The notes beneath the pieces were generated by a model, which was not told the DNA's origin, ran no database searches, and was given only the letters and a program-made list of their open reading frames with translations. Shown here piece after piece: positions 32,859 to 41,955 of a stretch of DNA of 41,955 nt (within the stretch, counting starts at the first letter, position 1; the number at the start of each line of letters is the position of its first letter). The DNA comes from an uncultured Lachnospiraceae bacterium (GTDB lineage: Bacteria > Bacillota_A > Clostridia > Lachnospirales > Lachnospiraceae): assembly GCA_951801245.1 (NCBI GenBank), contig CATOMC010000018.1:1-41955 (forward strand). Direction: 5' to 3'. The translations under genes and the position numbers were made by a program.

Positions 32859-33131
32859 ATGGCAAAAAAGATAACCCTGCGCCAGTGTGTTGGCTGCGGG
32901 GAGATGAAAGATAAGAAAGAAATGATGCGGGTATTAAGGACCGCGGAGGGGCCGATCGTCCTGGATATGACCGGCAGAAAGAATGGCAGGGGTGCTTATC
33001 TGTGCAAAGACAGGGAATGCCTGATAAAGGCCAGAAAGAAAAAGGGGATTGAACGTTCCTTTAAGATGAGCATACCTGATGAAATATACGAGAATCTGGA
33101 AAAGGAGTTTGAGGAGGGTGAGCATGAATAA
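32859..33131 (+). CDS. rnpM: RNase P modulator RnpM (YlxR family)
   Basis: The 90-residue protein has the hallmark LRQCVGCGEMKDKKEMMRV (CxxCG), RKNGRGAYLC and a basic patch KARKKKGIERSFK. YlxR-type proteins bind RNA and were shown in Bacillus to modulate RNase P activity. It ends overlapping the next gene by 8 nt, so translation is coupled. It sits in the canonical nusA-rnpM-ylxQ-infB order. Confidence 0.92.
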   Translation: MAKKITLRQCVGCGEMKDKKEMMRVLRTAEGPIVLDMTGRKNGRGAYLCKDRECLIKARKKKGIERSFKMSIPDEIYENLEKEFEEGEHE

Positions 33132-33447
33132 CGGGCCTGGAAAAGATAAAGTATTGTCCATGCTGGGGCTTGCCGCCCGCTCCCGAAATGTTGTCAGTGG
33201 CGGATTTGCAACAGAGCAGGCAGTCAAGAGCGGTAAAGCGTGTCTGGTCATCATAGCGGAGGATGCTTCGGGGAATACCAGAAAGAAGTATAGCAACATG
33301 TGTAAATTTTATGAGGTGCCTTATGCGTATCACGGCACCAAGGAGGTGCTGGGACACTCTATGGGCAGGGAAGAGAGATCGACTCTTGCTGTGACAGATG
33401 GGGGATTTGCAGATTCAATACAAAAGCATTTGGTAGATTCGGAATAG
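33124..33447 (+). CDS. L7Ae/L30e-family ribosomal-type protein (YlxQ)
   Basis: The 107-residue protein starts at ATG 33124, inside the last codons of rnpM and just after GGAGGGTGA. LSMLGLAARSRNVVSGGFAT, LVIIAEDASGNTRKKYSNMC and YHGTKEVLGHSMGREERSTL are the L7Ae fold's conserved blocks. Such proteins bind kink-turn RNA; the bacterial role is unclear. Its stop lies just before the infB Shine-Dalgarno. Confidence 0.9.
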   Translation: MNNGPGKDKVLSMLGLAARSRNVVSGGFATEQAVKSGKACLVIIAEDASGNTRKKYSNMCKFYEVPYAYHGTKEVLGHSMGREERSTLAVTDGGFADSIQKHLVDSE

Positions 33448-33462
33448 TTGGAGGTAGTGAGC

Positions 33463-36444
33463 ATGGCGAAAATGAAAGTACATGAGCTGGCGAAAGAGCT
33501 GGATAAGAAGAGTAAGGATCTGATTGATTTTTTGCAGGATAAAGGATATGAAGTAAAGGTGGCACAAAGCTCCATAGAGGATGAGGCCATCGACCTTGTG
33601 CGCAGACAGTTTGGCGCTGCTGCGGCAGAAAGCAGTAAGGAGAAAGAGACCGGGACGAAGCCCCAGGCGGCACCGGCGCAGGCCCCAAAGCAGGAGACAG
33701 ATAAACCTGCTTCGGAAAAAGCAGGTGCGGCAGCACCGAAAGCGGAGGACGCCAAAGGAACCAGAAAAGATGCCGGACAGGAGCGGAAGCCGGAACCGTC
33801 CAAGGCGGAACCGCCTAAGAAGAAAAAGATTATCTTTGTGAGCAACCCGCATAACTCCAAGATGTCAGGACAGCGCCCTGCGCAGGGAGGCAACGGCGGC
33901 GGTAATCGAAATGGCGGCAATAACAGACAACAGCAGGGTAACAGTAACGGCGGCCGGCCGGTGCAGGTACAGAATGCGCCCCATAAGATTATCAGGCCCA
34001 CACAGAAACCGATCCCTGTGACAGCAGAGCCTTACGAAGTCCGTCAGCGCCAGCAGCAGGAGCGCAGAATGGAGCAGAGGCAGCAGGAGAAGCGCCAGCA
34101 GCAGGAGCAGAGAGAGCAGCGGGAACAGAGAGAACAGCGCGAACAGAGAGAACAAAGAGAACAAAGAGAGCAAAGGGAACAGAACCGGAATACGGCTGCG
34201 CCATCACAGGGCGGCAGACCGTCTTTTGCAGAACAGGGTAACAGGCCCATGTCGGGGCAGGGTAACAGACCTATGTCAGGACAGGGCGGCAGACCAGGAC
34301 AGGGGAGAACAGGCAGTGCAGGAGAAAATCGCAGACCTGAAGGCCAGGGCAGGCCGTCTTATAACAATAATCAGAACGATCGCGGCCGCAGCGGCGGCGG
34401 TGTCGGCGGTAACCGCGGCGGTGCAGGTGGTGAACGCTCTCAGAGAGGCAATGGCGGACAGGACAATAGATTTCGGAAAAATAACGGTCCGAAGGACTTT
34501 GTGCCCGAGACACCTGTCAAGGACGTTGAGAAGCACAGAGATGAAGAGAAGCGCAGAACAAATCAGGAAAGAGATAAACGCTCTAAGAAAGATCTGATCT
34601 ACGAAGAGGATGAGGCAGCGATCAAGAACCGTAATAAGGCCGGCAGATTTATTAAGCCGGAGAAGAAGGCGGAAGAGAAGGTGGAAGAACAGATCAAGGT
34701 CATCACGATTCCCGAATCCCTGACCATTAAGGATCTGGCAGATAAGATGAAAATCCAGCCTTCGGTGATCATCAAGAAGCTGTTCTTGCAGGGACAGATC
34801 GTGACGCTGAATTCGGAGATCAGTTTTGAGGATGCGGAGAACATTGCGATTGAATATGAGATCATCTGTGAGAAGGAAGTCAAGGTGGACGTGATCGAGG
34901 AACTTCTCAAAGAGGATGAAGAGGATGCGGCTACCATGGTGGCGCGTCCGCCGGTTATCTGTGTCATGGGACACGTAGACCACGGTAAAACTTCCCTCTT
35001 AGATACGATCCGTAAGACTAATGTGACAGATAAAGAGGCGGGGGGTATCACACAGGCCATCGGTGCTTATACGGTCAGCGTCAAGGGACAGAGTATCACT
35101 TTCTTAGATACACCGGGCCACGAGGCGTTTACGGCTATGCGTATGCGCGGCGCCAATTCCACGGATATAGCGGTTCTGGTCGTAGCGGCGGACGACGGCG
35201 TTATGCCGCAGACAGTGGAAGCGATCAACCATGCCAAGGCAGCAGGGATAGAGATCATCGTGGCGGTCAATAAGATTGATAAGCCCAATGCCAACATTGA
35301 CCGTGTAAAGCAGGAAATGACAGAATATGAACTGATCCCGGTAGACTGGGGCGGATCCACAGAGTTTGTGCCTGTGTCGGCTAAGTCCGGAGAAGGTATT
35401 GAGAACCTGTTGGAGACGATTCTGCTCACCGCAGAGATCATGGAGCTTAAAGCAAATCCGAACAGAAATGCCAGAGGTCTGGTCATCGAGGCGGAGCTTG
35501 ATAAAGGACGCGGCCCTGTGGCCACAGTACTGGTACAGAAAGGTACACTCCATGTGGGCGACTTTATTTCCGCAGGGGCAAGCCACGGTAAGGTGAGAGC
35601 CATGATCGACGACAAGGGAAGACGGGTGAAGGAGGCAAAGCCTTCCACACCGGTGGAAATCTTAGGTCTTTCCGATGTGCCCAGTGCCGGTGAAGTATTC
35701 ATCGTCCACGAAAATGATAAGAGTGCGAAATCTTATGCGGACACTTATAAAGCACAGCATAAAGAAGAGATGCTTGCAGATACTAAGACCAGAATGTCCC
35801 TGGATGATCTGTTCAACCAGATTCAGGAAGGCAATCTGAAAGAACTGAACCTGATCGTCAAGGCGGACGTACAGGGCAGCGTGGAAGCTGTGAAGCAGAG
35901 CCTGATGAAACTGTCCAATGAGGAAGTGGTGGTGAAGTGTATCCACGGCGGTGTGGGTGCCATCAATGAATCGGATGTGTCTTTGGCTTCTGCATCTTCG
36001 GCGATCATCATAGGCTTTAATGTAAGGCCGGATGCGACTGCCAAGACCGTGGCGGAACGGGAAGGCGTTGATGTAAGACTTTATAAAGTCATTTACCAGG
36101 CCATTGAGGATATCGAGGCGGCTATGAAGGGTATGTTAGATCCGATCTTTGAGGAGAAGGTGATCGGGCATGCCGAAGTGCGTCAGATATTCAAGGCATC
36201 CGCGATCGGTAATATTGCCGGTTCCTATGTATTGGACGGCGAATTCCAGAGAGGCTGTAAGATCCGTATCCATAGAGGTGACGAGCAGATTTATGAGGGC
36301 CAGCTTGCTTCCTTGAAGAGATTTAAGGATGACGTGAAGGAAGTTAAGGCCGGGTTTGAATGTGGTCTTGTATTTGACGGATTCGACAAGATGCAGGAAC
36401 TGGATATTGTGGAGGCCTATATTATGGTGGAAGTGCCCCGTTAA
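33463..36444 (+). CDS. infB: Translation initiation factor IF-2
   Basis: I choose ATG 33463 ([18 protein letters not shown]) because GGAGG ends 8-9 nt upstream; the in-frame TTG at 33448 overlaps that site. The 993-residue protein opens with an IF2-N domain (1-55). A long, disordered, Gln/Arg/Gly-rich region (about 60-390) includes a REQ tripeptide repeat. A second IF2-N domain follows (about 415-465). The G domain has GHVDHGKT (about 504), [17 protein letters not shown] and SAKSGEG. Domains II-IV end at [11 protein letters not shown]. It brings fMet-tRNA to the 30S subunit in a GTP-dependent step. Confidence 0.97.
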   Translation: MAKMKVHELAKELDKKSKDLIDFLQDKGYEVKVAQSSIEDEAIDLVRRQFGAAAAESSKEKETGTKPQAAPAQAPKQETDKPASEKAGAAAPKAEDAKGTRKDAGQERKPEPSKAEPPKKKKIIFVSNPHNSKMSGQRPAQGGNGGGNRNGGNNRQQQGNSNGGRPVQVQNAPHKIIRPTQKPIPVTAEPYEVRQRQQQERRMEQRQQEKRQQQEQREQREQREQREQREQREQREQREQNRNTAAPSQGGRPSFAEQGNRPMSGQGNRPMSGQGGRPGQGRTGSAGENRRPEGQGRPSYNNNQNDRGRSGGGVGGNRGGAGGERSQRGNGGQDNRFRKNNGPKDFVPETPVKDVEKHRDEEKRRTNQERDKRSKKDLIYEEDEAAIKNRNKAGRFIKPEKKAEEKVEEQIKVITIPESLTIKDLADKMKIQPSVIIKKLFLQGQIVTLNSEISFEDAENIAIEYEIICEKEVKVDVIEELLKEDEEDAATMVARPPVICVMGHVDHGKTSLLDTIRKTNVTDKEAGGITQAIGAYTVSVKGQSITFLDTPGHEAFTAMRMRGANSTDIAVLVVAADDGVMPQTVEAINHAKAAGIEIIVAVNKIDKPNANIDRVKQEMTEYELIPVDWGGSTEFVPVSAKSGEGIENLLETILLTAEIMELKANPNRNARGLVIEAELDKGRGPVATVLVQKGTLHVGDFISAGASHGKVRAMIDDKGRRVKEAKPSTPVEILGLSDVPSAGEVFIVHENDKSAKSYADTYKAQHKEEMLADTKTRMSLDDLFNQIQEGNLKELNLIVKADVQGSVEAVKQSLMKLSNEEVVVKCIHGGVGAINESDVSLASASSAIIIGFNVRPDATAKTVAEREGVDVRLYKVIYQAIEDIEAAMKGMLDPIFEEKVIGHAEVRQIFKASAIGNIAGSYVLDGEFQRGCKIRIHRGDEQIYEGQLASLKRFKDDVKEVKAGFECGLVFDGFDKMQELDIVEAYIMVEVPR
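34111..34182 (+). repeat. 9-bp in-frame tandem repeat in infB (REQ units)
   Basis: Eight copies of a 9-bp unit (AGAGAACAG and near variants) encode eight Arg-Glu-Gln tripeptides in a row. Variation is mostly synonymous (AGA/CGC/CGG, CAG/CAA, GAG/GAA), which implies selection or age. Copy number may vary among strains. Confidence 0.85.
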
Positions 36445-36445
36445 C

Positions 36446-36559
36446 GGCGTGAAAAGAAGTTCTAAGGCTCACAGCAAGGGCTGTTTCGCCAAGAACTTCC
36501 AGGAGTTGCAGAGCAACTCCGTTTCACGCCAGAGAATGCCTGGAAAGCGGGCATTCTCT
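36446..36559. repeat. Branched hairpin element between infB and rbfA
   Basis: An outer stem GGCGTGAAA/TTTCACGCC (36446-36454 with 36522-36530) encloses two hairpins. One is GAAGTTCT (36456-36463) with AGAACTTC (36492-36499), extended inside by GGC/GCC and ACAGC/GCTGT. The other is GGAGTTGC (36502-36509) with GCAACTCC (36513-36520). Next to it is a 10-bp hairpin AGAGAATGCC/GGCATTCTCT (36531-36540 with 36550-36559). There is no coding capacity and no U-tract. It may be a REP-like dispersed repeat, an RNA processing site or a structured RNA. Confidence 0.7.
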
Positions 36560-36628
36560 GCATGGGCAGGTCGGCATCGATGTGTAGGATATCAAGAGTA
36601 ATATAATATATAGAAAGGGGGCTGGATC

Positions 36629-37033
36629 ATGCGTAAGAATAGTGTGAAGAATACCCGTATCAACGGAGAGGTGCAGCGTGAACTGGCGGAAATCATCAGG
36701 GGAGGCATTAAGGATCCAAGAATAGCGCCGATGACTTCTGTGGTGGCGGTGGAAGTGGCGCCGGATCTAAAGACTTGTAAGGCGTGGATCAGCGTTCTTG
36801 GCGATGCGAAAGCGCAGGAAGATACGCTGGCGGGGCTTAGAAGTGCTGAGGGGTTTATCCGGGGCAGGCTGGCAAAGACCATCAATCTGCGCAATACGCC
36901 CCAGATTACCTTTATCATGGATCAATCCATCGCCTATGGAGTGAATATGTCAAAGAGGATTGAGGAAGTAGTGGAGACAGACCGAAGGACAGCAAAGGCA
37001 GACGAGGGAAATGGCAATGAAGATAATCAGTGA
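36629..37033 (+). CDS. rbfA: Ribosome-binding factor A
   Basis: The 134-residue protein starts MRKNSVKNTRINGEVQRELA. The family blocks IIRGGIKDPRIAPMTSVVAV and LRNTPQITFIMDQSIAYGV are present. It is a KH-like factor that matures the 16S 5' end in the 30S subunit. AAAGGGGG lies 9 nt before the ATG. Its end overlaps the nrnA start region, so the two are coupled. Confidence 0.95.
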   Translation: MRKNSVKNTRINGEVQRELAEIIRGGIKDPRIAPMTSVVAVEVAPDLKTCKAWISVLGDAKAQEDTLAGLRSAEGFIRGRLAKTINLRNTPQITFIMDQSIAYGVNMSKRIEEVVETDRRTAKADEGNGNEDNQ

Positions 37034-37985
37034 AGTAAAAGATGCGAAGAAAATAGCGATCGGCGGACATGTGAGGCCTGACGGAGACTGTGTATGTTCC
37101 GTCATGGCACTGTACCGCTACCTGCAAAAGGAACTGCCGGGGGTACAGATCGATGTGTATCTGGAGAAACCGGCGGAGATTTTTAACTGTATTACCGGAA
37201 TAGAGGAGATTCAAGCAAGTTTTTTGACCAAAGAAGTATATGACGTCTTTTTTGCGCTGGACTGCAATGATGAGAGACTGGGGGATGCCCTGGCCATCTA
37301 TCAGAGGGCTGGAAGGCGTATTAATATCGATCATCATATCAGCAATACCGGGTGCGGCGACTTAAACATCATCGAGCCGTCAAGGAGTTCAACGGCGGAA
37401 CTGCTCTATGATCTGATGGAGCCGGAGAAAGTGGATGAGGAGATCGCGAAGATGATCTATATCGGTATCGCCCATGATACTGGGGTGTTCCGGTATTCTA
37501 ACACTTCGCCGCATACTTTGGAGATCACAGCGAAATTACTCTCTTTTGGATTTGACTTTTCGGCACTGATCGAAAAGACATTTTTTGAAAAGACTTATGT
37601 ACAGACACAGATTATGGGCAGAGCGGTGCTGGAGAGTGTCCGGTTTATGAATGACCGGTGTATCGTCAGCATGGTGAGTCGCCGTATGATGGAGTTCTAT
37701 CAGGTCGGCACGAAAGATCTGGACGGTATCGTGAATCAACTGCAGGTGGTCAGCGGCGTGGACTGCGCGATCTTTATGTATGAGATCGGTACTTTGGAAT
37801 ATAAAGTGAGCATGCGTTCCAACGGTAAGGTGGATGTGGCCAGGGTTGCCGTGAAATTTGGCGGCGGAGGCCATGTACGGGCCGCAGGATGCACGATGAA
37901 CGGTACATATCATGATAACATCAACAATCTATCCAAAGAGATTGCGGAACAGATGAAAATGGCAAAACAAAAGGAACAGGCATAA
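37017..37985 (+). CDS. nrnA: DHH-family nanoRNase/pAp phosphatase
   Basis: I choose ATG 37017 (MKIISEVKDAKKIAIGG), 8 nt after GAGGG; ATG 37011 is only 2 nt after it. Motifs are HVRPDGDCVCS (metal ligands), FFALDCND, NIDHHISN (the DHH triad) and the DHHA1 C-terminal FGGGGHVRAAGC. About 322 residues is normal. It degrades short RNA oligomers and dephosphorylates pAp. It overlaps rbfA by 17 nt. Confidence 0.93.
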   Translation: MKIISEVKDAKKIAIGGHVRPDGDCVCSVMALYRYLQKELPGVQIDVYLEKPAEIFNCITGIEEIQASFLTKEVYDVFFALDCNDERLGDALAIYQRAGRRINIDHHISNTGCGDLNIIEPSRSSTAELLYDLMEPEKVDEEIAKMIYIGIAHDTGVFRYSNTSPHTLEITAKLLSFGFDFSALIEKTFFEKTYVQTQIMGRAVLESVRFMNDRCIVSMVSRRMMEFYQVGTKDLDGIVNQLQVVSGVDCAIFMYEIGTLEYKVSMRSNGKVDVARVAVKFGGGGHVRAAGCTMNGTYHDNINNLSKEIAEQMKMAKQKEQA

Positions 37986-37988
37986 CTT

Positions 37989-38912
37989 ATGGCAGGGACT
38001 TTTGCATACAACGGAATAATGAATGTATATAAAGAGGCTGGCTATACGTCCCATGACGTAGTGGCCAGACTCCGGGGAATCTGTAAGCAGAAAAAAATCG
38101 GGCATACAGGAACACTCGACCCGGACGCGGTCGGCGTGCTTCCTGTATGTTTCGGTTCAGGCACGAAACTGTGCGATATGCTGACAGACTGGGATAAGGA
38201 ATATATCGCGGTACTTAAGCTGGGCATCGTAACAGATACCCAGGATATGTCAGGACAGGTGCTTCAAAGAACTGACCGGACACAGATGGAAGCGCTTACG
38301 AAAGAGGCTGTACGGCAGGCGGTCATGGGATTCGTGGGAGAATACGCCCAGATTCCGCCCATGTACTCGGCTCTTAAGGTGAATGGTAAGAGGCTCTATG
38401 AACTGGCAAGGGCGGGCAGGGAAGTGGAGAGAAAGCCCAGAAATGTACAGATCAAAGAAATAGAGATCTTGAAAACAGAACTTCCGGATGTGCAGTTTCG
38501 CGTGGTCTGCTCCAAGGGAACCTATATCAGGACGCTGTGCCATGATATCGGGGAAACCTTAGGCTGCGGTGGTGCCATGGAATCATTGATTAGAAGCCGG
38601 GTTGGGGTTTTCGGTCTGGGACAGGCTCTGACCCTTGCAGAGATAGAGAAACTGCGGGATGAGAATAAAATATCGAGTGTTATAGTATCCCCGGACACTG
38701 TTTTTGCAGATGACAGGGCTGTTACGGTCACCGTCACAGGGCAGAAGATGGCAGAGAACGGTAACCGGCTGCAGGAGAAAGTCCTGATGGAGAATATCCT
38801 GCTTAAGGAGCAGGAACAGGTTCGGGTTTATGATGAAAACGGCAGGTTTTACGGTATATATCAGTACCATGCTAAATCCGGCGAGCTGAAACCTTTGAAG
38901 ATGTTTCTGTAA
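37989..38912 (+). CDS. truB: tRNA pseudouridine-55 synthase
   Basis: The protein is about 307 residues. The catalytic motif [18 protein letters not shown] holds the active Asp. [20 protein letters not shown] at the start and [19 protein letters not shown] are family blocks. A PUA-like C-terminal domain ends [19 protein letters not shown]. It makes pseudouridine at position 55 in the T-loop of tRNAs. It starts 3 bp after the nrnA stop, with only AAGGA about 12 nt away. Confidence 0.95.
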   Translation: MAGTFAYNGIMNVYKEAGYTSHDVVARLRGICKQKKIGHTGTLDPDAVGVLPVCFGSGTKLCDMLTDWDKEYIAVLKLGIVTDTQDMSGQVLQRTDRTQMEALTKEAVRQAVMGFVGEYAQIPPMYSALKVNGKRLYELARAGREVERKPRNVQIKEIEILKTELPDVQFRVVCSKGTYIRTLCHDIGETLGCGGAMESLIRSRVGVFGLGQALTLAEIEKLRDENKISSVIVSPDTVFADDRAVTVTVTGQKMAENGNRLQEKVLMENILLKEQEQVRVYDENGRFYGIYQYHAKSGELKPLKMFL

Positions 38913-38948
38913 GAGGTATCTGTATAAGGAAAGACACCAGAATTGCAC

Positions 38949-38966
38949 GAATAGTATATACTATTC
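38949..38966. promoter_or_regulatory. Perfect 18-bp palindrome upstream of ribF
   Basis: GAATAGTATATACTATTC is fully self-complementary and lies in the 121-bp gap between truB and ribF, about 70 bp before the ribF ATG. It looks like a dimeric regulator's operator. No FMN riboswitch elements are evident there. Confidence 0.45.
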
Positions 38967-39033
38967 ACACAATTGTTACAGCATTGAGATGAGTTTCGCA
39001 ATTACCTAAAGAAGCGTGTAGGCGGGATAACAG

Positions 39034-39948
39034 ATGTTGATCATACAAAATACTACAGATTTTACGTTACAGACAAAGAGTGCCGTGGCCTTGGGGAAAT
39101 TTGACGGCGTCCACCTGGGACACAGGAAACTGCTCGATAAGATTCTGGAAAAGAAGACAGAGGGATTAAAGGCCGTTGTCTTTACCTTTGACACGTCAGC
39201 TTCCGCCTTTTTCGGAGGGGAGGATAAGGATTTATCCACCAAAGAGGAAAAGCGCGAAATCTTTCGTCAGATGGGAGTCGATGTGCTGATTGAATTTCCA
39301 CTGAATCAGGAGACGGCGGCCACAGAGCCGGAGGTGTTCGTGGAGCGGTATCTGGCAAGGCAGATGCAGACAGCTTATCTTTGTGCCGGACCGGATATCT
39401 CCTTTGGACGAAGAGGCGAGGGGGATAAGGAACTTTTGGCGCGCTATGCGAAAGCGTGCGGCTATCATCTGGATCTGATCCAAAAGGTGCATGTGGATGG
39501 CGGTGAGGTCAGTTCCACCAGAGTGCGCAGGGCAGTCCGGGAAGGACAGATGGAAGCTGTGACTCGTATGCTGGGGGCACCTTACAGCGTAAGCGGCCAG
39601 GTGGAGCATGGAAAGAGACTGGGACGCAGGCTGGGGATGCCTACGGCCAATCTTTTACCGGAGCCGGATAAGCTTCTGCCGCCTAACGGGGTCTATTATT
39701 CCAGTGTGGTCTTAGGCGGACACTGTTACCGGGGGATTTCCAATATCGGCTGCAAACCTACGGTATCACAGGAGCATGTCATGGGGGTGGAGACCTATCT
39801 TTATGACTTTGACGAGTCGATCTATGGCAGCCGGATCATGGTGCAGCTCCATGCTTTTCGCAGGCCGGAGGAGAAATTCGATGATGTGGAGGCATTGCGG
39901 GCACAGTTGAAACTTGATATTGCTGCGGGCAGGGACTTTGGATTGTGA
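39034..39948 (+). CDS. ribF: Bifunctional riboflavin kinase/FAD synthetase
   Basis: The protein has 304 residues. The N-terminal FMN adenylyltransferase has VALGKFDGVHLGHRKLLDKI (nucleotide motif), LCAGPDISFGRRGEGD and VSSTRVRRAVREG. The C-terminal riboflavin kinase has HGKRLGRRLGMPTANLLPEP, NGVYYSSVVLGG, GISNIGCKPTV and VETYLYDFDESIYG. It makes FMN then FAD. This is the usual last gene of the nusA-infB operon, but it sits behind a 121-bp gap with a palindrome, so it may have separate control. The ribosome-binding site is weak (AGGCGGG). Confidence 0.94.
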   Translation: MLIIQNTTDFTLQTKSAVALGKFDGVHLGHRKLLDKILEKKTEGLKAVVFTFDTSASAFFGGEDKDLSTKEEKREIFRQMGVDVLIEFPLNQETAATEPEVFVERYLARQMQTAYLCAGPDISFGRRGEGDKELLARYAKACGYHLDLIQKVHVDGGEVSSTRVRRAVREGQMEAVTRMLGAPYSVSGQVEHGKRLGRRLGMPTANLLPEPDKLLPPNGVYYSSVVLGGHCYRGISNIGCKPTVSQEHVMGVETYLYDFDESIYGSRIMVQLHAFRRPEEKFDDVEALRAQLKLDIAAGRDFGL

Positions 39949-39989
39949 CGGTATATGTCGATAAGCGTCGGAATTTTTGCACTAAGGGC

Positions 39990-40018
39990 TTGTAAGTATG
40001 TTTTTTTTTCGATACAAT
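39990..40018 (+). promoter_or_regulatory. Promoter of the Na/Pi cotransporter gene
   Basis: TTGTAA (39990-39995) and TACAAT (40013-40018) are 17 nt apart; the spacer holds a nine-T run. The leader is about 45 nt. Confidence 0.65.
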
Positions 40019-40070
40019 ATAAACTGATAGTGTTTTATCTGAGGAACAAAGGAAGGAAATGTAAACCAAG

Positions 40071-41708
40071 ATGAATCTAACGATCATTCTTTCCATGGCA
40101 GGCGGCCTGGGGCTGTTCCTGTATGGCATGCGTATCATGAGCGACAGTATCGAAAAGGTCGCCGGTGCAAGATTAAGGGGAATCCTGGAACGATTGACGA
40201 CCAACCGCTTCATGGGAATCCTGGTGGGTGTCTTCTTTACGGCAGTCATCCAGTCGTCCTCGGCGTGTACGGTCATGGTGGTCAGCTTCGTAAACTCCGG
40301 TCTGATGACCCTGACACAGGCAGCCGGCGTGATATTTGGTGCTAATATCGGTACCACGGTGACGGCATTACTTGTTTCCCTGAAACTGGAGAAGGCGGCT
40401 CCGGTGATTCTGCTTGTGGGTGTGCTGATCGTGATGTTTTGCAAGAAGCAGAAGCTGTCCCGCTGGGGAGAGGTCATTATCGGGTTCGGTGTGCTCTTTA
40501 TGGGACTTAGCACAATGTCGGGAGCCATGTCGGGCATGAAAGATTCTCCGGCAGTCTTACATATGTTTGCATCTTTGCAGACGCCGATCCTGGCAGTTCT
40601 TCTGGGAACCGTCCTGACAGCGGTGATCCAGAGTTCTTCGGTGACGGTCAGTATTATGGTGCTTTTAGCCAATCAGGGGCTGATCGGGATGGACATCTGT
40701 ATGTTCATCATTCTTGGCTGTAATATCGGCGCCTGCACCTCTGCACTGTTAGCTTCTTTAAACGGTAAGAAAGATGCGAAACGTGCGGCGGCGATCCACC
40801 TGATCTTCAATGTGATCGGAACGGTGATCGTGTACATCATCTTTATACTGGCTGTGAATCAGGTAGTGGCGGTGCTTACGGTGCTTGCAGGCAGCGATCC
40901 GGGCCGTGTGGTGGCATATGCCCATATCTTTATTAAAGTATTCCAGGTTATCATCATGATGCCTTTCATTAAGGGTATCGTGAAACTGACATATCTGCTG
41001 GTACCCGGCGACGATAAGAAGGTTGGCTATCGGGACAGCTATCAGTTGAAATATATTGGTGAAAAGGTGGTCTTAAATCCGGCTACGGCGGTGGTGGAAG
41101 TCATCAAGGAGCTTGACCGTATGGCGTCTCTGGCAGATGAGAACCTTAACCGGGCCATGAATGCGCTGATGACGCTTGACCAGGAAGAGATTGAGGAAGT
41201 CTATGAGGTGGAGAAGAATATTGACTTCTTAAGCCATGCGATTACCAATTATCTGGTGAAGATCAATCAGACGACGCTTCCGATCGAAGACTTGAAGAGT
41301 ATCGGTGCACTTTTCCATGTGGTCAATGATATCGAGAGGATTGGCGATCACGCGGAGAATATCGCGGACGCGGCCAGACACAGGATGGAGACGGGCGTAG
41401 GCTTCTCCAAGGCAGCGCAGCGCGAGATGGGTGAGATGATAGACATGGTGAATACGGTTCTGCGGTTCTCCGTAGATATGTTCGTCAAGAGCACAGAGGA
41501 TCATGTGGAAGATATCAGACATCTGGAAGAGGCCATCGACGAGAAAGAGAAAGAACTGCAGCAGAGGCACATTACCAGGCTGTCCAACAATGAGTGTACA
41601 CCGGAGGCGGGAGCACTCTTCTCCGAAATCGTGTCCGGGCTTGAGAGAGTGGCAGATCATGCAACGAATATTGCGTTTGCGAATACCTATTATGAGCCGG
41701 CAGGGTGA
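40071..41708 (+). CDS. Na/Pi cotransporter family protein with PhoU-like C-terminal domain
   Basis: The protein has 545 residues. Residues about 1-310 are membrane-spanning with the two inverted repeats of the family: AVIQSSSACTVMVVSF and AVIQSSSVTVSIMVLL, each with a QSSS motif, plus GANIGTT and GCNIGAC. Residues about 330-540 form a PhoU-like helical bundle (SIGALFHVVNDIERIGDHAE, SGLERVADHATNIAFANTYY). It takes up phosphate with sodium, and the PhoU-like tail may gate or sense phosphate. It is transcribed alone between its own promoter and terminator. Confidence 0.93.
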   Translation: MNLTIILSMAGGLGLFLYGMRIMSDSIEKVAGARLRGILERLTTNRFMGILVGVFFTAVIQSSSACTVMVVSFVNSGLMTLTQAAGVIFGANIGTTVTALLVSLKLEKAAPVILLVGVLIVMFCKKQKLSRWGEVIIGFGVLFMGLSTMSGAMSGMKDSPAVLHMFASLQTPILAVLLGTVLTAVIQSSSVTVSIMVLLANQGLIGMDICMFIILGCNIGACTSALLASLNGKKDAKRAAAIHLIFNVIGTVIVYIIFILAVNQVVAVLTVLAGSDPGRVVAYAHIFIKVFQVIIMMPFIKGIVKLTYLLVPGDDKKVGYRDSYQLKYIGEKVVLNPATAVVEVIKELDRMASLADENLNRAMNALMTLDQEEIEEVYEVEKNIDFLSHAITNYLVKINQTTLPIEDLKSIGALFHVVNDIERIGDHAENIADAARHRMETGVGFSKAAQREMGEMIDMVNTVLRFSVDMFVKSTEDHVEDIRHLEEAIDEKEKELQQRHITRLSNNECTPEAGALFSEIVSGLERVADHATNIAFANTYYEPAG

Positions 41709-41771
41709 TGACGGGCACGCAGGGTATTTTGCTTCCGTGATGGAAGAACAGAATCATATTTGACTGAGTAG

Positions 41772-41817
41772 AAACGGGATGTCATAAGCCGGTGGGCGGA
41801 TGAGATCCTGTTTTTTT
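41772..41817 (+). terminator. Terminator of the Na/Pi cotransporter gene
   Basis: AAACGGGATGTCAT (41772-41785) pairs with ATGAGATCCTGTTT (41800-41813) with one mismatch and one G-U. The right arm runs into TTTTTTT. Confidence 0.75.
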
Positions 41818-41891
41818 GGAATATATCGGTAACAGTTCAGCCTTCTCATAGTCAAAAGAGAGAAATTTAAAAAGTTTCTCGCGTCAGTTTT

Positions 41892-41945
41892 CCACAAAGA
41901 AAGCACCAACCTGCGTAACCAGCCAGATACTTCTGCGCTTTGTGG
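41892..41945. other. Inverted repeat at the right edge
   Basis: CCACAAAG (41892-41899) and CTTTGTGG (41938-41945) are complementary across 38 nt in an otherwise featureless non-coding end. The element may continue past the window. No gene is seen in 41709-41955. Confidence 0.35.
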
Positions 41946-41955
41946 ACAGCTTTCC

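Noticed and set aside
34111..34182. Tandem repeat considered as CRISPR or iteron
   Set aside because: The units are in frame, contiguous without spacers and encode REQ in IF-2.
38913..39033. FMN riboswitch before ribF
   Set aside because: The gap is 121 bp, and I see none of the conserved FMN-box segments or a terminator pair.
41890..41945. TTTTCCACA as a DnaA box or origin signal
   Set aside because: One imperfect box only, no cluster, and no dnaA/dnaN nearby; kept only as an inverted repeat.

Overview
This window looks like a chromosomal piece of an anaerobic Clostridia member, most probably a Lachnospiraceae. The reasons are the gene order pyrH-frr-uppS-cdsA-dxr-rseP and rimP-nusA-rnpM-ylxQ-infB-rbfA-nrnA-truB-ribF, a Gram-positive PolC, a bactofilin, purine-rich Shine-Dalgarno sites and moderate base composition. 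No species can be named from the sequence alone.

Layout. (1) 1-3.2 kb is accessory DNA. It holds the tail of a phage portal protein, an apparent type I toxin-antitoxin module (27-residue holin-like toxin on the minus strand, an antisense RNA promoter and terminator on the plus strand), a stretch rich in TATCCCCATT repeats and perfect palindromes, a small serine recombinase, a Cro-like regulator with regularly spaced operator-like sites, and three broken gene remnants. (2) 3.4-11.3 kb runs from a DUF1905 protein, a membrane-anchored polysaccharide deacetylase and a bactofilin into a housekeeping run: pyrH, frr, uppS, cdsA, dxr, rseP (UMP kinase, ribosome recycling, undecaprenyl-PP synthesis, CDP-diacylglycerol, isoprenoids, site-2 protease). 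(3) 11.3-20 kb interrupts that run with a PP2C phosphatase/Ser-Thr kinase pair and a GntR-controlled peptide operon (corrinoid/uroporphyrinogen-type protein, ABC permease, ATPase fragment, M20 dipeptidase, L-cysteine desulfidase). The operon is decaying: a deletion joins a permease-C stub to the ATPase inside its Walker A motif, and the dipeptidase carries a frameshift. A 166-bp MITE-like inverted repeat follows. (4) 20-26.2 kb holds ispG and polC, followed by tRNA-Glu(CTC), its terminator and a degraded XRE-type repressor, which suggests an old integration site. (5) 26.8-30.9 kb holds glycerate 2-kinase, an MBL-fold hydrolase and a convergent multi-pass membrane protein. (6) 30.9-40 kb is the translation/transcription operon, with its own promoter and an attenuator-like hairpin in the leader. 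An unusual branched-hairpin element sits between infB and rbfA. (7) The end holds a Na/Pi cotransporter with its own promoter and terminator.

How it fits together. The core clusters supply nucleotide, envelope-lipid, isoprenoid, DNA-replication and translation functions. The accessory pieces are regulatory or selfish elements. The strongest candidates for something undescribed are the toxin/antisense-RNA module at 312-622, the branched-hairpin element at 36446-36559, the MITE-like element at 19929-20094 and the precise operon deletion near 16426. All calls come from reading the sequence by eye; no database search or folding program was run.
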